A stretch of 37,506 bases of DNA from contig DAOVVL010000001.1 in the NCBI GenBank assembly GCA_030637205.1, positions 1 through 37,506 of the forward strand, given 5' to 3'. The DNA is from Thalassospiraceae bacterium (lineage in GTDB: Bacteria; Pseudomonadota; Alphaproteobacteria; Rhodospirillales; Magnetovibrionaceae). The notes beneath the pieces are model-generated. The model was not told the origin of the DNA, made no database searches, and saw nothing but the letters and a program-made list of their open reading frames with translations. The first letter of the stretch is position 1. Every line of letters starts with the position of its first letter. The translations under genes were made by a program, and so were the position numbers. Shown piece after piece: positions 20,143 to 27,681 of this stretch.

Positions 20143-21599
20143 ACGACGCCGAACAATACCAACCAGAACCAGAAGAACAGCCCGAAGAGATGCCCGCCAA
20201 CATAGAGGCAGAAATGGGGCTGCTCGGCACAATAATGAACCAGAACGAGGTTTATGATCAGATTTGCGACATCGTGAAGGCAGAGCATTTCGCCTATCCA
20301 GAACACGCCCGGATATTTGAGGTCTGCACTGATCTGATCAACAGCGATCACTCCGCCGATGTGGTCTCGGTGGGCCACAAATTAAAGCCCGAGGACGGAG
20401 TTGACGGTGAGCTTTTGGCCGCCATCTTTGCCAGCTTCGCCGGCCCGGTCCACGCGCGGGGGTACGCCGCAGTTATTCGCGATCTGTTTTTAAGGCGGAG
20501 TTTGATTGTGCTGGGCCGCGATATAGAGGCCTCGGCACACGAAGAACAGGACGGGGCCCAAATTGTCGAAGAAGCTGAACGGCACCTTTCGGAACTGGTT
20601 GGTGACAGCGCCACGGAAAACACCAAGACCCGGAGCGAATTATCCAGCCAAACCCTCACCATCCTTGAGCGCAAATACAACGACCCCCACAAATTGACGG
20701 GCCTGTCCACTGGCATTGCAACGCTGGACCGAATCGTGATGGGGCTGGAAGCGCCGCATTTGATTATTCTGGCAGGGCGCCCAGGGATGGGAAAGACCGC
20801 CTTGGCCCAGCTTATGGCGATGACCGCAGCCCGGAAACACGCAGAAACGGATGGAGAGGAGGGCGCGCCGGTTGGGTTCTTTTCCTTGGAAATGTCGGCG
20901 GACGAACTGAACACTCGGTTTATCGCCGATGAGGCAAATATCCCGATCGGCACTCTGCGCTCTGGCCTATACGATAAAATGAACCGCGTCGCGGAATGGA
21001 ACAAAGTGGTTGAGCATGGCCAGAGGTTGGCCACGTATCCCCTTTATATCGATGACAGGGGCGGGGCCAGCGCCATGGCCATCAGGGCGCGCGCAAGGCG
21101 CATGAAACGCCGCCACGGGCTGGGTCTGGTGGTTGTTGACCAGTTGAGCCATATCGTGGCTGATCCGCGCTTAAAACGTGTTGAGGCGCTTGGACAGACA
21201 ACCAAAGATATGAAGATGATGGCGAAAGAACTTGAGGTTCCGGTGGTGTTGCTTCATCAGCTTTCTCGCGCGGTTGAAATGCGGGACGATAAGCGCCCCG
21301 TGCTTTCAGACTTGCGGGATAGCGGAGAAATTGAACAGGACGCCGATGTGGTTCTATTTGCCTTCAGGGAGCAATATTATCTGGAGCGCGAAGAGCCAGC
21401 CCAACGGGCCACCGAGACCGTCGAACAATTTGTTGGCCGCCAGGGGATTTGGTCGGAGAGACTGAGACACGCCACCAACCGGGCCGAGATCATTGTTGGC
21501 AAGCAGCGTATGGGCGGGATTGGACGGGCCAAGGCCTCATTTGAAGGCCAATATACCCGGTTTGGAAATATTGAATACCAGCAGGAGGAGATGCTCTGA
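20139..21599 (+). CDS. dnaB: Replicative DNA helicase, DnaB family
   Basis: 486 aa from the ATG at 20139. The N-terminal domain (residues 18-150) has the DnaB pattern N-I-E-A-E-M-G-L-L-G-T-I-M, then D-H-F-like A-E-H-F-A-Y-P-E-H-A-R-I-F. The RecA-like C-terminal domain has Walker A G-R-P-G-M-G-K-T (213-220), F-F-S-L-E-M-S, the Walker B region L-V-V-V-D-Q-L, L-L-H-Q-L-S-R, and D-L-R-D-S-G-E-I-E-Q-D-A-D-V-V. The ring helicase unwinds the phage replication fork. Unlike E. coli DnaB it has a Q-L-S in place of the usual Y-L at Walker B. It is followed with one-base overlap by a DUF1376 protein that may load it. Confidence 0.95.
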   Translation: MNDAEQYQPEPEEQPEEMPANIEAEMGLLGTIMNQNEVYDQICDIVKAEHFAYPEHARIFEVCTDLINSDHSADVVSVGHKLKPEDGVDGELLAAIFASFAGPVHARGYAAVIRDLFLRRSLIVLGRDIEASAHEEQDGAQIVEEAERHLSELVGDSATENTKTRSELSSQTLTILERKYNDPHKLTGLSTGIATLDRIVMGLEAPHLIILAGRPGMGKTALAQLMAMTAARKHAETDGEEGAPVGFFSLEMSADELNTRFIADEANIPIGTLRSGLYDKMNRVAEWNKVVEHGQRLATYPLYIDDRGGASAMAIRARARRMKRRHGLGLVVVDQLSHIVADPRLKRVEALGQTTKDMKMMAKELEVPVVLLHQLSRAVEMRDDKRPVLSDLRDSGEIEQDADVVLFAFREQYYLEREEPAQRATETVEQFVGRQGIWSERLRHATNRAEIIVGKQRMGGIGRAKASFEGQYTRFGNIEYQQEEML

Positions 21600-22621
21600 T
21601 GGCCGAACTACCGCAAATGCCATGGTTCCCGAGGGATTACCAGGCCGACACCCGGCACTTGACCCTCGAAGAACACGGCGCCTATCGGATGCTGCTGGAC
21701 CTTCTCTGGATCGGAAACTGCAAGGGGCTGCCCACTGATGACAAGCGGCTGGCCCGGATGCTTGGGATCACCGAGCGCAAATGGCTAACCATAAAAGAGG
21801 CAGTTTTGGAGTTCTTCGACGAAAGTGGGGGGAGCTTATTTAATTCCCGTGTGCTTAAGGAGTGGGAATTTGTTTCGCGAAAGGTCGAGGCGAACAGAGC
21901 CAACGCGATAAAAGGTGGAAAGGCTAGAGCTTTGAAAAACAAACAAACCGCTCCAGCCAACGGCGCAGCCAAAGGGGTGCCAAACCCGAGCGAAACCCTG
22001 CTAACGCAGACGCATACGCATACGCATAAGAACTTAACCGAAACCGAGGACGACGCTACCCCGTTGCCTGACGAGGCGACACCCGAGGTGCTTGATGAGA
22101 TAGATTTGGAAATACCAGAAAGTATGCGCCGAGAATCTAAACCGAAAGCCACCGACCTGATCGCGGCCTTCGATAAAATCCGGGCCGAGATTTATGGCGA
22201 AAATATGGCGCGGCCTTGGCCCAATCAATCCGACCACACCACCGCCCAGCAATGGCTGGACAACGGCGCCACCGTCGAAATGGTGGAGGGCGTGCTGCGC
22301 GGGGCGATGGCCGGGATGCAGGGGCGCAACGACGATCCTCCCGAACTGCTCAAGTTTTTCCAGAGGTCGATCGCTGGGGCCATCAAGCAATCCAAGCAGC
22401 CAATGCCCGAAGGCTTCCCAGAACGCAAGGGTGGGCGCCAAGGCCCGGTTGGCTTACACGCCGACGCCGAGACAAACCGATGGGACGGCTTGGTCGCTGG
22501 ATATTTCAAGGATGGCTTCTGGCCGGGGATGGTTGGGCCAACTCCACATGAGGACGGATGCGAAGCACCGCCAGAATTGATTGAAAAATACAGGCCGAAA
22601 GAGGAAACCAATGGGTTATAG
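21599..22621 (+). CDS. DUF1376 replication protein (O-like)
   Basis: 340 aa; the ATG overlaps the helicase stop. The N-terminus (P-W-F-P-R-D-Y-Q-A-D-T-R-H-L-T-L-E-E-H-G-A-Y) is the DUF1376 signature, a winged-helix domain of phage replication initiators, roughly residues 8-100. Residues 100-180 are a flexible linker with T-H-T-H-T-H encoded by an exact 6-base repeat, and 180-340 is a helical C-terminal domain. Next to DnaB, it is the likely origin-binding or helicase-loading protein. In lambda-like phages the origin lies inside such a gene, so the linker DNA is worth checking. Confidence 0.8.
   Translation: MAELPQMPWFPRDYQADTRHLTLEEHGAYRMLLDLLWIGNCKGLPTDDKRLARMLGITERKWLTIKEAVLEFFDESGGSLFNSRVLKEWEFVSRKVEANRANAIKGGKARALKNKQTAPANGAAKGVPNPSETLLTQTHTHTHKNLTETEDDATPLPDEATPEVLDEIDLEIPESMRRESKPKATDLIAAFDKIRAEIYGENMARPWPNQSDHTTAQQWLDNGATVEMVEGVLRGAMAGMQGRNDDPPELLKFFQRSIAGAIKQSKQPMPEGFPERKGGRQGPVGLHADAETNRWDGLVAGYFKDGFWPGMVGPTPHEDGCEAPPELIEKYRPKEETNGL
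22010..22027 (+). repeat. Three tandem ACGCAT hexamers in the replication gene
   Basis: ACGCAT occurs three times without gaps and encodes a Thr-His repeat in the linker of the DUF1376 protein. It is short, so slippage is a simple explanation, but iteron-like repeats inside a replication initiator gene can mark an origin. No DnaA box was identified next to it. Confidence 0.6.
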
Positions 22622-23471
22622 GCTGCAGGTTCTCGATCTTTTCTCAGGAATCGGCGGTTTTTCGCTTGGCTTAGAAAACACAGGTGGTTTTGAAACCGTG
22701 GCCTTCTGTGAAATTGACCCATACGCCCAGAAGGTTTTGAAAAAACACTGGCCTGATGTGCCAATTTTTGAAGACGTTAAGGAATTGAAGGGAAACGAAG
22801 TTGGACCAATTGACCTTATTTGCGGCGGATACCCATGCCAGCCCTTCTCCGTTGCCGGGGAGCGACGAGGCACGGAAGATGACCGCCACCTCTGGCCGGA
22901 AGTGTATCGGATCGTGGTTGCCGAACGGCCCGATTGGTGCCTGTTTGAGAATGTTGTTGGGCACATCACGATGGGCCTCGACGAAGTGCTTTCTGACTTG
23001 GAAGCCGCAGGATACACCGTCTGGACGTTTGTTATTCCGGCTGTCGCCGTCGATGCCCCGCACCGCCGCGATCGGGTCTGGATTGTGGGCCACCGCCAGC
23101 GCGAGGGATTGGAAAGACACGCCGGGCATGGCAACGACCGGGATCAACCCGGACGGCAGCGAGAGAATGCGCCTCGACCAACTGGCGCGCCAGGTCTACG
23201 CATCCCTGTGGCCGACGCCAACGGCCTGTTGCCACCAGAACCCCGGAGAACACGGCCAGGGGGGGCAAAATCTGGTAACGGAAGTGTGCCGGCAACCAGA
23301 CGGGGCGATGCCGACTACTGGCTCCCTGAATCCGCAGTGGGTCGAGTGGCTAATGGGATTCCCCGAAGGGTGGACCGACTTAGATGCTTAGGAAACGCGG
23401 TGGTTCCTCAAGTAGTTGAAATGATCGGTCGTGCAATTTTAGAAGCAGAAGGAGAAAGCCCCAATGGATAG
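22611..23471 (+). CDS. dcm: C5 cytosine DNA methyltransferase
   Basis: 286 aa from the ATG at 22611, which overlaps the previous stop; an in-frame TTG at 22581 is less likely. Motif I D-L-F-S-G-I-G-G-F-S-L-G, motif IV G-G-Y-P-C-Q-P-F-S (catalytic Cys), motif VI F-E-N-V and motif VIII D-A-P-H-R-R-D-R-V-W-I-V-G are all present. The end G-R-V-A-N-G-I-P-R-R-V-D-R-L then L-G-N-A-V-V-P-Q is motif IX-X. The target-recognition region (residues about 165-250) is short and Arg/Pro/Gly-rich. The +1 frame over the same DNA also looks like methyltransferase (see findings). It protects phage DNA or alters expression by making 5-methylcytosine. Confidence 0.93.
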   Translation: MGYRLQVLDLFSGIGGFSLGLENTGGFETVAFCEIDPYAQKVLKKHWPDVPIFEDVKELKGNEVGPIDLICGGYPCQPFSVAGERRGTEDDRHLWPEVYRIVVAERPDWCLFENVVGHITMGLDEVLSDLEAAGYTVWTFVIPAVAVDAPHRRDRVWIVGHRQREGLERHAGHGNDRDQPGRQRENAPRPTGAPGLRIPVADANGLLPPEPRRTRPGGAKSGNGSVPATRRGDADYWLPESAVGRVANGIPRRVDRLRCLGNAVVPQVVEMIGRAILEAEGESPNG

Positions 23472-23760
23472 CCCCACCGAAGCGGAGAAGGCGGCTGCGT
23501 ACGCGGCCACCAAGATTGAACTGCCCTTAACGGATGACGGTGAGATTGATTGGATGAAAGCACGAATCTTGGTGGCGTCCGAAGTCGAAATGGCAAAGTT
23601 TGGCGCCGGTGATCCTGTGGGCATTCTCAAAGCCATCGCAGCCCACGAACGTGGACAATGCGCGAAGGTGGCCGAAAAAGACTGGTCTGCCTTCTCTTTC
23701 GCTTCGCCAAGATATATGAGGCGCACCGCCCAAGCCATCCGAAAAAGGCGTCCACTGTGA
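23464..23760 (+). CDS. 98-aa protein, unknown function
   Basis: ATG at 23464, overlapping the methyltransferase stop, with AAGGAG about 12 bases upstream. It starts MDSPTEAEKAAAYAATKIEL and has D-W-M-K-A-R-I-L-V-A-S-E-V-E-M-A and a basic end (R-R-T-A-Q-A-I-R-K-R-R). Mostly helical, no zinc site or membrane span, and no family recognised. The basic C-terminus could bind nucleic acid. Confidence 0.6.
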   Translation: MDSPTEAEKAAAYAATKIELPLTDDGEIDWMKARILVASEVEMAKFGAGDPVGILKAIAAHERGQCAKVAEKDWSAFSFASPRYMRRTAQAIRKRRPL

Positions 23761-24065
23761 AAGCCGCTGGCATAAACAAATTGGCAAAGCGCGTCACCCT
23801 GAAGGCGCCATTCATGCTGATTGCCCCGGGGCGGAGGCAGCCACTTAGCCCCCAAGAACATACGATATTGTTGGCTTTGATGGGGCGCCCGTATTGCAAT
23901 GCCGAATTGCTGGCTGAAGCCGTATGGCCAGACCCAGACGATATGCCGGATTCCTGGCACGATGCGCTTTCGGTTCTTGTGTGTACATTGCGGCAGAAAT
24001 TAAGATATTTCGGCTGGATTATCCCAACTTCCAACCGTCGTGGCTGGACTTTGGAATCAGAATAA
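23757..24065 (+). CDS. Winged-helix DNA-binding protein (OmpR/PhoB output-domain type)
   Basis: 102 aa. The start is assigned to GTG at 23757, which overlaps the previous stop (GTGA); an internal ATG at 23815 is the alternative. Residues 25-100 match the Trans_reg_C fold: L-S-P-Q-E-H-T-I-L-L-A-L, A-E-L-L-A-E-A-V-W-P-D, then a helix with S-V-L-V-C-T-L-R-Q-K-L and the wing G-W-I-I-P-T-S-N-R-R-G-W-T-L. The L-S-P-x-E and G-W-x-L pattern is that of response-regulator output domains, but there is no receiver domain. It is the penultimate gene before the late region, so it is a candidate activator of late promoters. That role is inferred. Confidence 0.75.
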   Translation: MKAAGINKLAKRVTLKAPFMLIAPGRRQPLSPQEHTILLALMGRPYCNAELLAEAVWPDPDDMPDSWHDALSVLVCTLRQKLRYFGWIIPTSNRRGWTLESE

Positions 24066-24113
24066 GAACGACCGACGCTGGGCGGTCCCCGGCAATTGAA
24101 AAAGGAAAAGATC

Positions 24114-24428
24114 ATGAGCGAAGGAAACACTCAGGCGCCAGGCCTGGTAGCAGGGCAAGCCAACAGGATAAACGCCCAACGCGAATCAATCAGCAAACGC
24201 ATCGTTGACCAGTTGCGGACGGTGAATTCCCGCTTGGCTCAGCTCAGCAATGGGTATGATGATGCAAACTCCAACCTGACCGGCTCACTGCCGACGGCCT
24301 GCAGTGAAGGCGCCACTCCCGAAGCGCCTAACAATTTCCAAACTGCCGTTGAGCGTGAGCTTATGGAAATCAATCAGCAGATTGATAACCTCCAGCATCA
24401 ACTGGAACGCCTGAACGAGTTTGCTTGA
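24114..24428 (+). CDS. 104-aa coiled-coil protein, end of the early operon
   Basis: ATG at 24114 with AAGGAAAAG upstream. The product starts MSEGNTQAPGLVAGQANRIN. Two helical segments (residues 20-45 and 75-102, the second with E-L-M-E-I-N-Q-Q-I-D-N-L-Q-H-Q-L heptads) flank a low-complexity Ser/Thr/Gly linker. It is followed by an intrinsic-terminator-like hairpin, so it closes the rightward early operon. Function unknown. Confidence 0.6.
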   Translation: MSEGNTQAPGLVAGQANRINAQRESISKRIVDQLRTVNSRLAQLSNGYDDANSNLTGSLPTACSEGATPEAPNNFQTAVERELMEINQQIDNLQHQLERLNEFA

Positions 24429-24434
24429 CCCGAT

Positions 24435-24472
24435 ATGGCTCCGGGCCTAAAAATCCGGGGCCATTTCTGTTT
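24435..24472 (+). terminator. Probable intrinsic terminator of the rightward early operon
   Basis: Ten-pair stem ATGGCTCCGG (24435-24444) with CCGGGGCCAT (24455-24464), one G-U pair, a 10-base loop, then TTTCTGTTT. The U-tract is interrupted, so efficiency is uncertain. Its last bases run into the parS-like palindrome. Confidence 0.65.
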
Positions 24473-24483
24473 CACATGAAACA
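24468..24483. promoter_or_regulatory. parS-like palindrome (15 of 16 to chromosomal consensus)
   Basis: TGTTTCACATGAAACA differs from the widespread bacterial parS sequence TGTTTCACGTGAAACA by one central base and keeps both half-sites (TGTTTCA and TGAAACA). It lies 62 bases upstream of a gene whose protein begins with a ParB-type domain and two bases before a candidate promoter -35. It may bind host ParB, a phage regulator, or be coincidental. Only one copy was noticed. Confidence 0.55.
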
Positions 24484-24485
24484 TT

Positions 24486-24514
24486 TTGCCAATTAACAAA
24501 AATCAGGTTAACCT
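24486..24514 (+). promoter_or_regulatory. Candidate late promoter for methyltransferase-terminase-portal genes
   Basis: TTGCCA at 24486-24491, 17-base spacer, TAACCT at 24509-24514, which sits in the palindrome AGGTTAACCT. An inverted repeat TTAAC-N9-GTTAA (24493-24511) overlaps it. The same dyad, with equal spacing and a TTTGACA just upstream, is found before the scaffold gene at 31123-31150. A shared regulator is the simplest reading. Confidence 0.55.
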
Positions 24515-24544
24515 CTGCTCCATCCATATTCAGGAGCATTAGCC

Positions 24545-25819
24545 ATGCACGGCGCGTTAAACCAAAAGATGAAGATTGCCAGCCTTCCGCTTGAAGACCT
24601 TATCCCCTACGCCAGCAACAGCCGCACCCATTCCGACGAACAGGTGGCCCAGATAGCCGCCTCAATCAGCGAATTTGGTTTTAACAATCCAGTGCTGATC
24701 GACGAAGCCGGGGGCATCATCGCAGGGCACGGCAGAGTATTGGCCGCCCGGAAGCTGGGGCTGACTGATATTCCGACCATTCGCCTCACCCACCTCACCG
24801 AAAACCAGCGCAAAGCCTATGTGATAGCCGACAACAAGCTGGCCCTGAATGCCGGCTGGGATATGGGCGTCCTTCAACTGGAAATGCAGGCGCTCGACAG
24901 CGAGGGCTTCGATCTTTCCCTGCTTGGCTTCGATGAGACCGAGCTGATCAGCATATTCGCCACCGAAACCGAAGGCCTCACCGACCCAGACGAAATCCCC
25001 TACCTCCCAGACACCCCGGTTTCCCAGCTTGGCGACGTGTGGCTCTTGGGCGAACACAGGCTCATGTGCGGCGATAGCACCGACACCACCAACGTGGCGG
25101 CCCTGTTGGAAGGCCGTGAGGCCGATATGGTGTTCACCGACCCGCCCTGGAACGTGAACTATGGCGCAGTCGAGAAGGGAAACGCCCAAGGCTACAAGGT
25201 GCGAACCATCCTCAACGACAGCATGACCGCAGACGATTGGGTTAAATTCTGCGCCGACGTTGCCGTGTCTCTTCGCAGCGCAACAAAACCCGGCGCGCCG
25301 CTTTACTGCGTCATGTCCGCGCAGGAATGGCCCGTGATCGACAAGGCTCTGCGCTTGGCCGGCTTCCACTGGTCCTCGTCCATTATCTGGGCCAAGGACA
25401 CGCTGGTTCTAAGCCGAAAGGACTATCACACTCAGTATGAACCCATCTGGTATGGCTGGAACGCGGCAGCAGCCCGATTGGCGAAGGTTCCTGATCGGAA
25501 GCAGTCCGACCTCTGGCAGTGTGACCGACCCAAGAAATCAGAGCTGCACCCCACCACAAAGCCCGTGGAATTGGTGGAGCGGGCAGTCAACAATTCATCC
25601 CAGCCCGGAGACCTTGTCCTTGATCTATTCGGGGGATCGGGCACCACATTGATCGCTGCACAGCAAACCGGACGCAAAGCTTGCTTGATGGAAATGGACC
25701 CGAAGTATGCCGACGTGATCGTTAAACGCTGGCAGAACTTCACCGGGCAGCAGGCCAAACGAGAGGGCAGCGGGGAAACTTTCTCCCAGCGCAGCGGAGT
25801 TTCTGAAAATGGCACGTAA
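24545..25819 (+). CDS. ParB/Srx-domain plus DNA (N4/N6) methyltransferase fusion
   Basis: 424 aa, AGGAG at 24531-24535. Residues 10-100 are a ParB N-terminal-like domain: L-P-L-E-D-L-I-P-Y-A-S-N-S-R-T-H, then G-G-I-I-A-G-H-G-R-V-L-A-A-R-K-L-G-L (the nucleotide-binding G-H-x-R motif). Residues 160-400 are a methyltransferase with the beta-class order: catalytic T-D-P-P-W (198-202) first, then the AdoMet motif L-D-L-F-G-G-S-G-T-T (359-368). There is no ParB helix-turn-helix domain. Such fusions are common next to phage terminases and modify adenine or cytosine N-positions. It is the first gene of the late operon and overlaps the small terminase by 11 bases. Confidence 0.9.
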   Translation: MHGALNQKMKIASLPLEDLIPYASNSRTHSDEQVAQIAASISEFGFNNPVLIDEAGGIIAGHGRVLAARKLGLTDIPTIRLTHLTENQRKAYVIADNKLALNAGWDMGVLQLEMQALDSEGFDLSLLGFDETELISIFATETEGLTDPDEIPYLPDTPVSQLGDVWLLGEHRLMCGDSTDTTNVAALLEGREADMVFTDPPWNVNYGAVEKGNAQGYKVRTILNDSMTADDWVKFCADVAVSLRSATKPGAPLYCVMSAQEWPVIDKALRLAGFHWSSSIIWAKDTLVLSRKDYHTQYEPIWYGWNAAAARLAKVPDRKQSDLWQCDRPKKSELHPTTKPVELVERAVNNSSQPGDLVLDLFGGSGTTLIAAQQTGRKACLMEMDPKYADVIVKRWQNFTGQQAKREGSGETFSQRSGVSENGT

Positions 25820-26192
25820 AGCTACCGGGAACCCAAACGGACGGCCACCTTTCAAGCCAACGGCTGAGGAGAGAAAGACTGTTGAAATGATGGGGGCTGT
25901 CGGGGTGCCACAGGCAAGCATCGCCATGTGCATAAGGGACGGGATAGACGTCAAAACTCTCAAGGAACATTTCGGACCCGAATTAAAAACGGCCCTGATC
26001 AAAGCCAATGCGAAGGTAGCCGGCGCCATGTTCAACAAGGCAATCAAGGGTGACGTCGGCGCAGGACGCTTCTGGCTCAATTGCCGCGCGGGCTGGAAAG
26101 AAACCAACGTCAATGAAATGACCGGGAATCCTGTGGTCAATCAGTTTGTGTTTGTCCCGATGGGGGTCGACGATGAACCAAATAAAGATTGA
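25809..26192 (+). CDS. terS: Terminase small subunit
   Basis: 127 aa. It starts with a basic MARKATGNPNGRPPFKPTAE, typical of small terminases. Residues 20-60 form a helix-turn-helix (E-R-K-T-V-E-M-M-G-A-V-G-V-P-Q-A-S-I-A-M-C) followed by L-K-E-H-F-G-P-E-L and K-A-I-K-G-D-V-G-A-G-R-F-W-L-N-C-R-A-G-W-K-E, a pattern frequent in phage TerS proteins. It recognises the packaging start on the concatemer and recruits the large subunit, whose gene overlaps its 3' end by 20 bases. Confidence 0.85.
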   Translation: MARKATGNPNGRPPFKPTAEERKTVEMMGAVGVPQASIAMCIRDGIDVKTLKEHFGPELKTALIKANAKVAGAMFNKAIKGDVGAGRFWLNCRAGWKETNVNEMTGNPVVNQFVFVPMGVDDEPNKD

Positions 26193-27681
26193 ATACGTCC
26201 AGAACCTCCATCCCATATTCACCAAAGAAAAGCGCATTAAGATCATTGTTGGCGGGCGCGGTTCGTCCAAGTCAACTGGCGTGGCGGATTATGTGGCGGC
26301 CAAAGTATCAAGCGGGGAATTGTGGTGCTGCGCGCGTGAGACCCAGAACTCCATTGAGGAAAGCGTACACCGCACGTTGCTTGAGGAAATCGAGCGCCTT
26401 GGCATATATGGATTCGAGGATACCAAGACCGGAATTAAGCACCTCGACACCGGGGGCCGCACGTTCTACCGGGGGCTATCGCGCAACATTACAGCCCTGA
26501 AGTCCACCCTATCGGGCATTGACGGCCTGTGGATTGAGGAAGGCGAGGACATATCCCACGACACGCTTAGGGTTCTCACCGCCTCTGTGCGCTTGAATGC
26601 GACCGATACAGCCCGCAAGATCGCCGGCGAAGAGGTCAAGCTTCCTGAGATCATCATCACCATGAACCGAGGCACACGGGCTGGGGCTATCGCTGAGAAA
26701 TGGTTGGCCCGAGCTGAACGGGATCTGGGGCGCTGTGGGTTCTACGAAGACGAAAACATTATGGTAGTCGAAATGAACTATACCGATATGCCGAAGGGAT
26801 GGTTTCTTGAGTCGGGTCTGGAATCGGAGCGCCGAGACGACGAAGAGAAAATGTCGCGGGCGGAATATGACCACAAATGGGGGGGCGCCTATCTGGATGA
26901 AATCGAGGGAACGATTATCAAAACCGAGTGGTTCGACGCCGCGATCGATGCTCACCTAAAGCCCAACCTTGTCGAAGTATTCAAGCCCCATGGTTCCATT
27001 ATCGCCTCGCATGATCCGTTCGATGACGGGAACGACGCCGGGGGCTTCGCCACACGCCACGGCTCAATCATCACACAGGTGGATTCCAAGACCTCGGGTG
27101 AGATCGATGAGGTCTGTGATTGGGCCACAGGGCTGGCTATTGCTGCTGGGGCGGATTGGTTCACATGGGATGGGGATGGCATGGGAACGGGCCTCAAGCG
27201 CCAGGTGGCCCTCGCATTCGAGGGGACCAAGACCAAGTACCACATCTTCAAGGGGTCTCTGTCTGGATTAGGACAGGACAACGCCAAGAGGATATATATG
27301 CCTGAGGGTGGGGATAAGGACACCAAGCCCAAGAATTACGCCCAAACCTTCAAGAACAACCGTGCGCAGTATTATTCCGAACTGGCCCGGCGGTTTTTCA
27401 ACACCTACAACTGCGTGGTGAAGGGCAAATATGTGGACCCCGACGATATGATCAGCCTCGCCAGCGCGGGCATTGAGGATATGACAGGCCTCAGAACCCA
27501 GCTTTGCCGCATCCCGCGCAAGCCGAATGGAACGGGTCTGGTCCAGATCATGAGCAAGGTGGAAATGGCCAAATTAAAAATCTCTTCCCCAAACGAGGGG
27601 GACGCGGTTATGATGAGCCTGTTTTCGCCAACCGAGGCAGCCCAATTCAAGGGCCTAGATTTTGATGGATGGAATGGTTGA
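26173..27681 (+). CDS. terL: Terminase large subunit (packaging ATPase and nuclease)
   Basis: 502 aa from the ATG at 26173; the longer frame from 26146 runs back into terS. Walker A G-G-R-G-S-S-K-S-T (27-35) and Walker B G-L-W-I-E-E-G-E (118-125) are clear. The ATPase core continues with T-M-N-R-G-T-R. The RNase H-like nuclease begins near S-H-D-P-F-D-D (about residues 278-284), with the further acidic segment W-D-G-D-G-M-G-T-G. The order is that of PBSX/P22-type headful terminases. It threads DNA into the prohead through the portal encoded next, whose start overlaps this stop by one base. Confidence 0.95.
   Translation: MNQIKIEYVQNLHPIFTKEKRIKIIVGGRGSSKSTGVADYVAAKVSSGELWCCARETQNSIEESVHRTLLEEIERLGIYGFEDTKTGIKHLDTGGRTFYRGLSRNITALKSTLSGIDGLWIEEGEDISHDTLRVLTASVRLNATDTARKIAGEEVKLPEIIITMNRGTRAGAIAEKWLARAERDLGRCGFYEDENIMVVEMNYTDMPKGWFLESGLESERRDDEEKMSRAEYDHKWGGAYLDEIEGTIIKTEWFDAAIDAHLKPNLVEVFKPHGSIIASHDPFDDGNDAGGFATRHGSIITQVDSKTSGEIDEVCDWATGLAIAAGADWFTWDGDGMGTGLKRQVALAFEGTKTKYHIFKGSLSGLGQDNAKRIYMPEGGDKDTKPKNYAQTFKNNRAQYYSELARRFFNTYNCVVKGKYVDPDDMISLASAGIEDMTGLRTQLCRIPRKPNGTGLVQIMSKVEMAKLKISSPNEGDAVMMSLFSPTEAAQFKGLDFDGWNG

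Noticed and set aside
22801..23391. Separate gene for the +1 frame inside the methyltransferase
   Set aside because: It is not listed as a gene because its first third only shadows motifs IV-VI and no clear start signal precedes the family-like part. It is kept as a finding instead.
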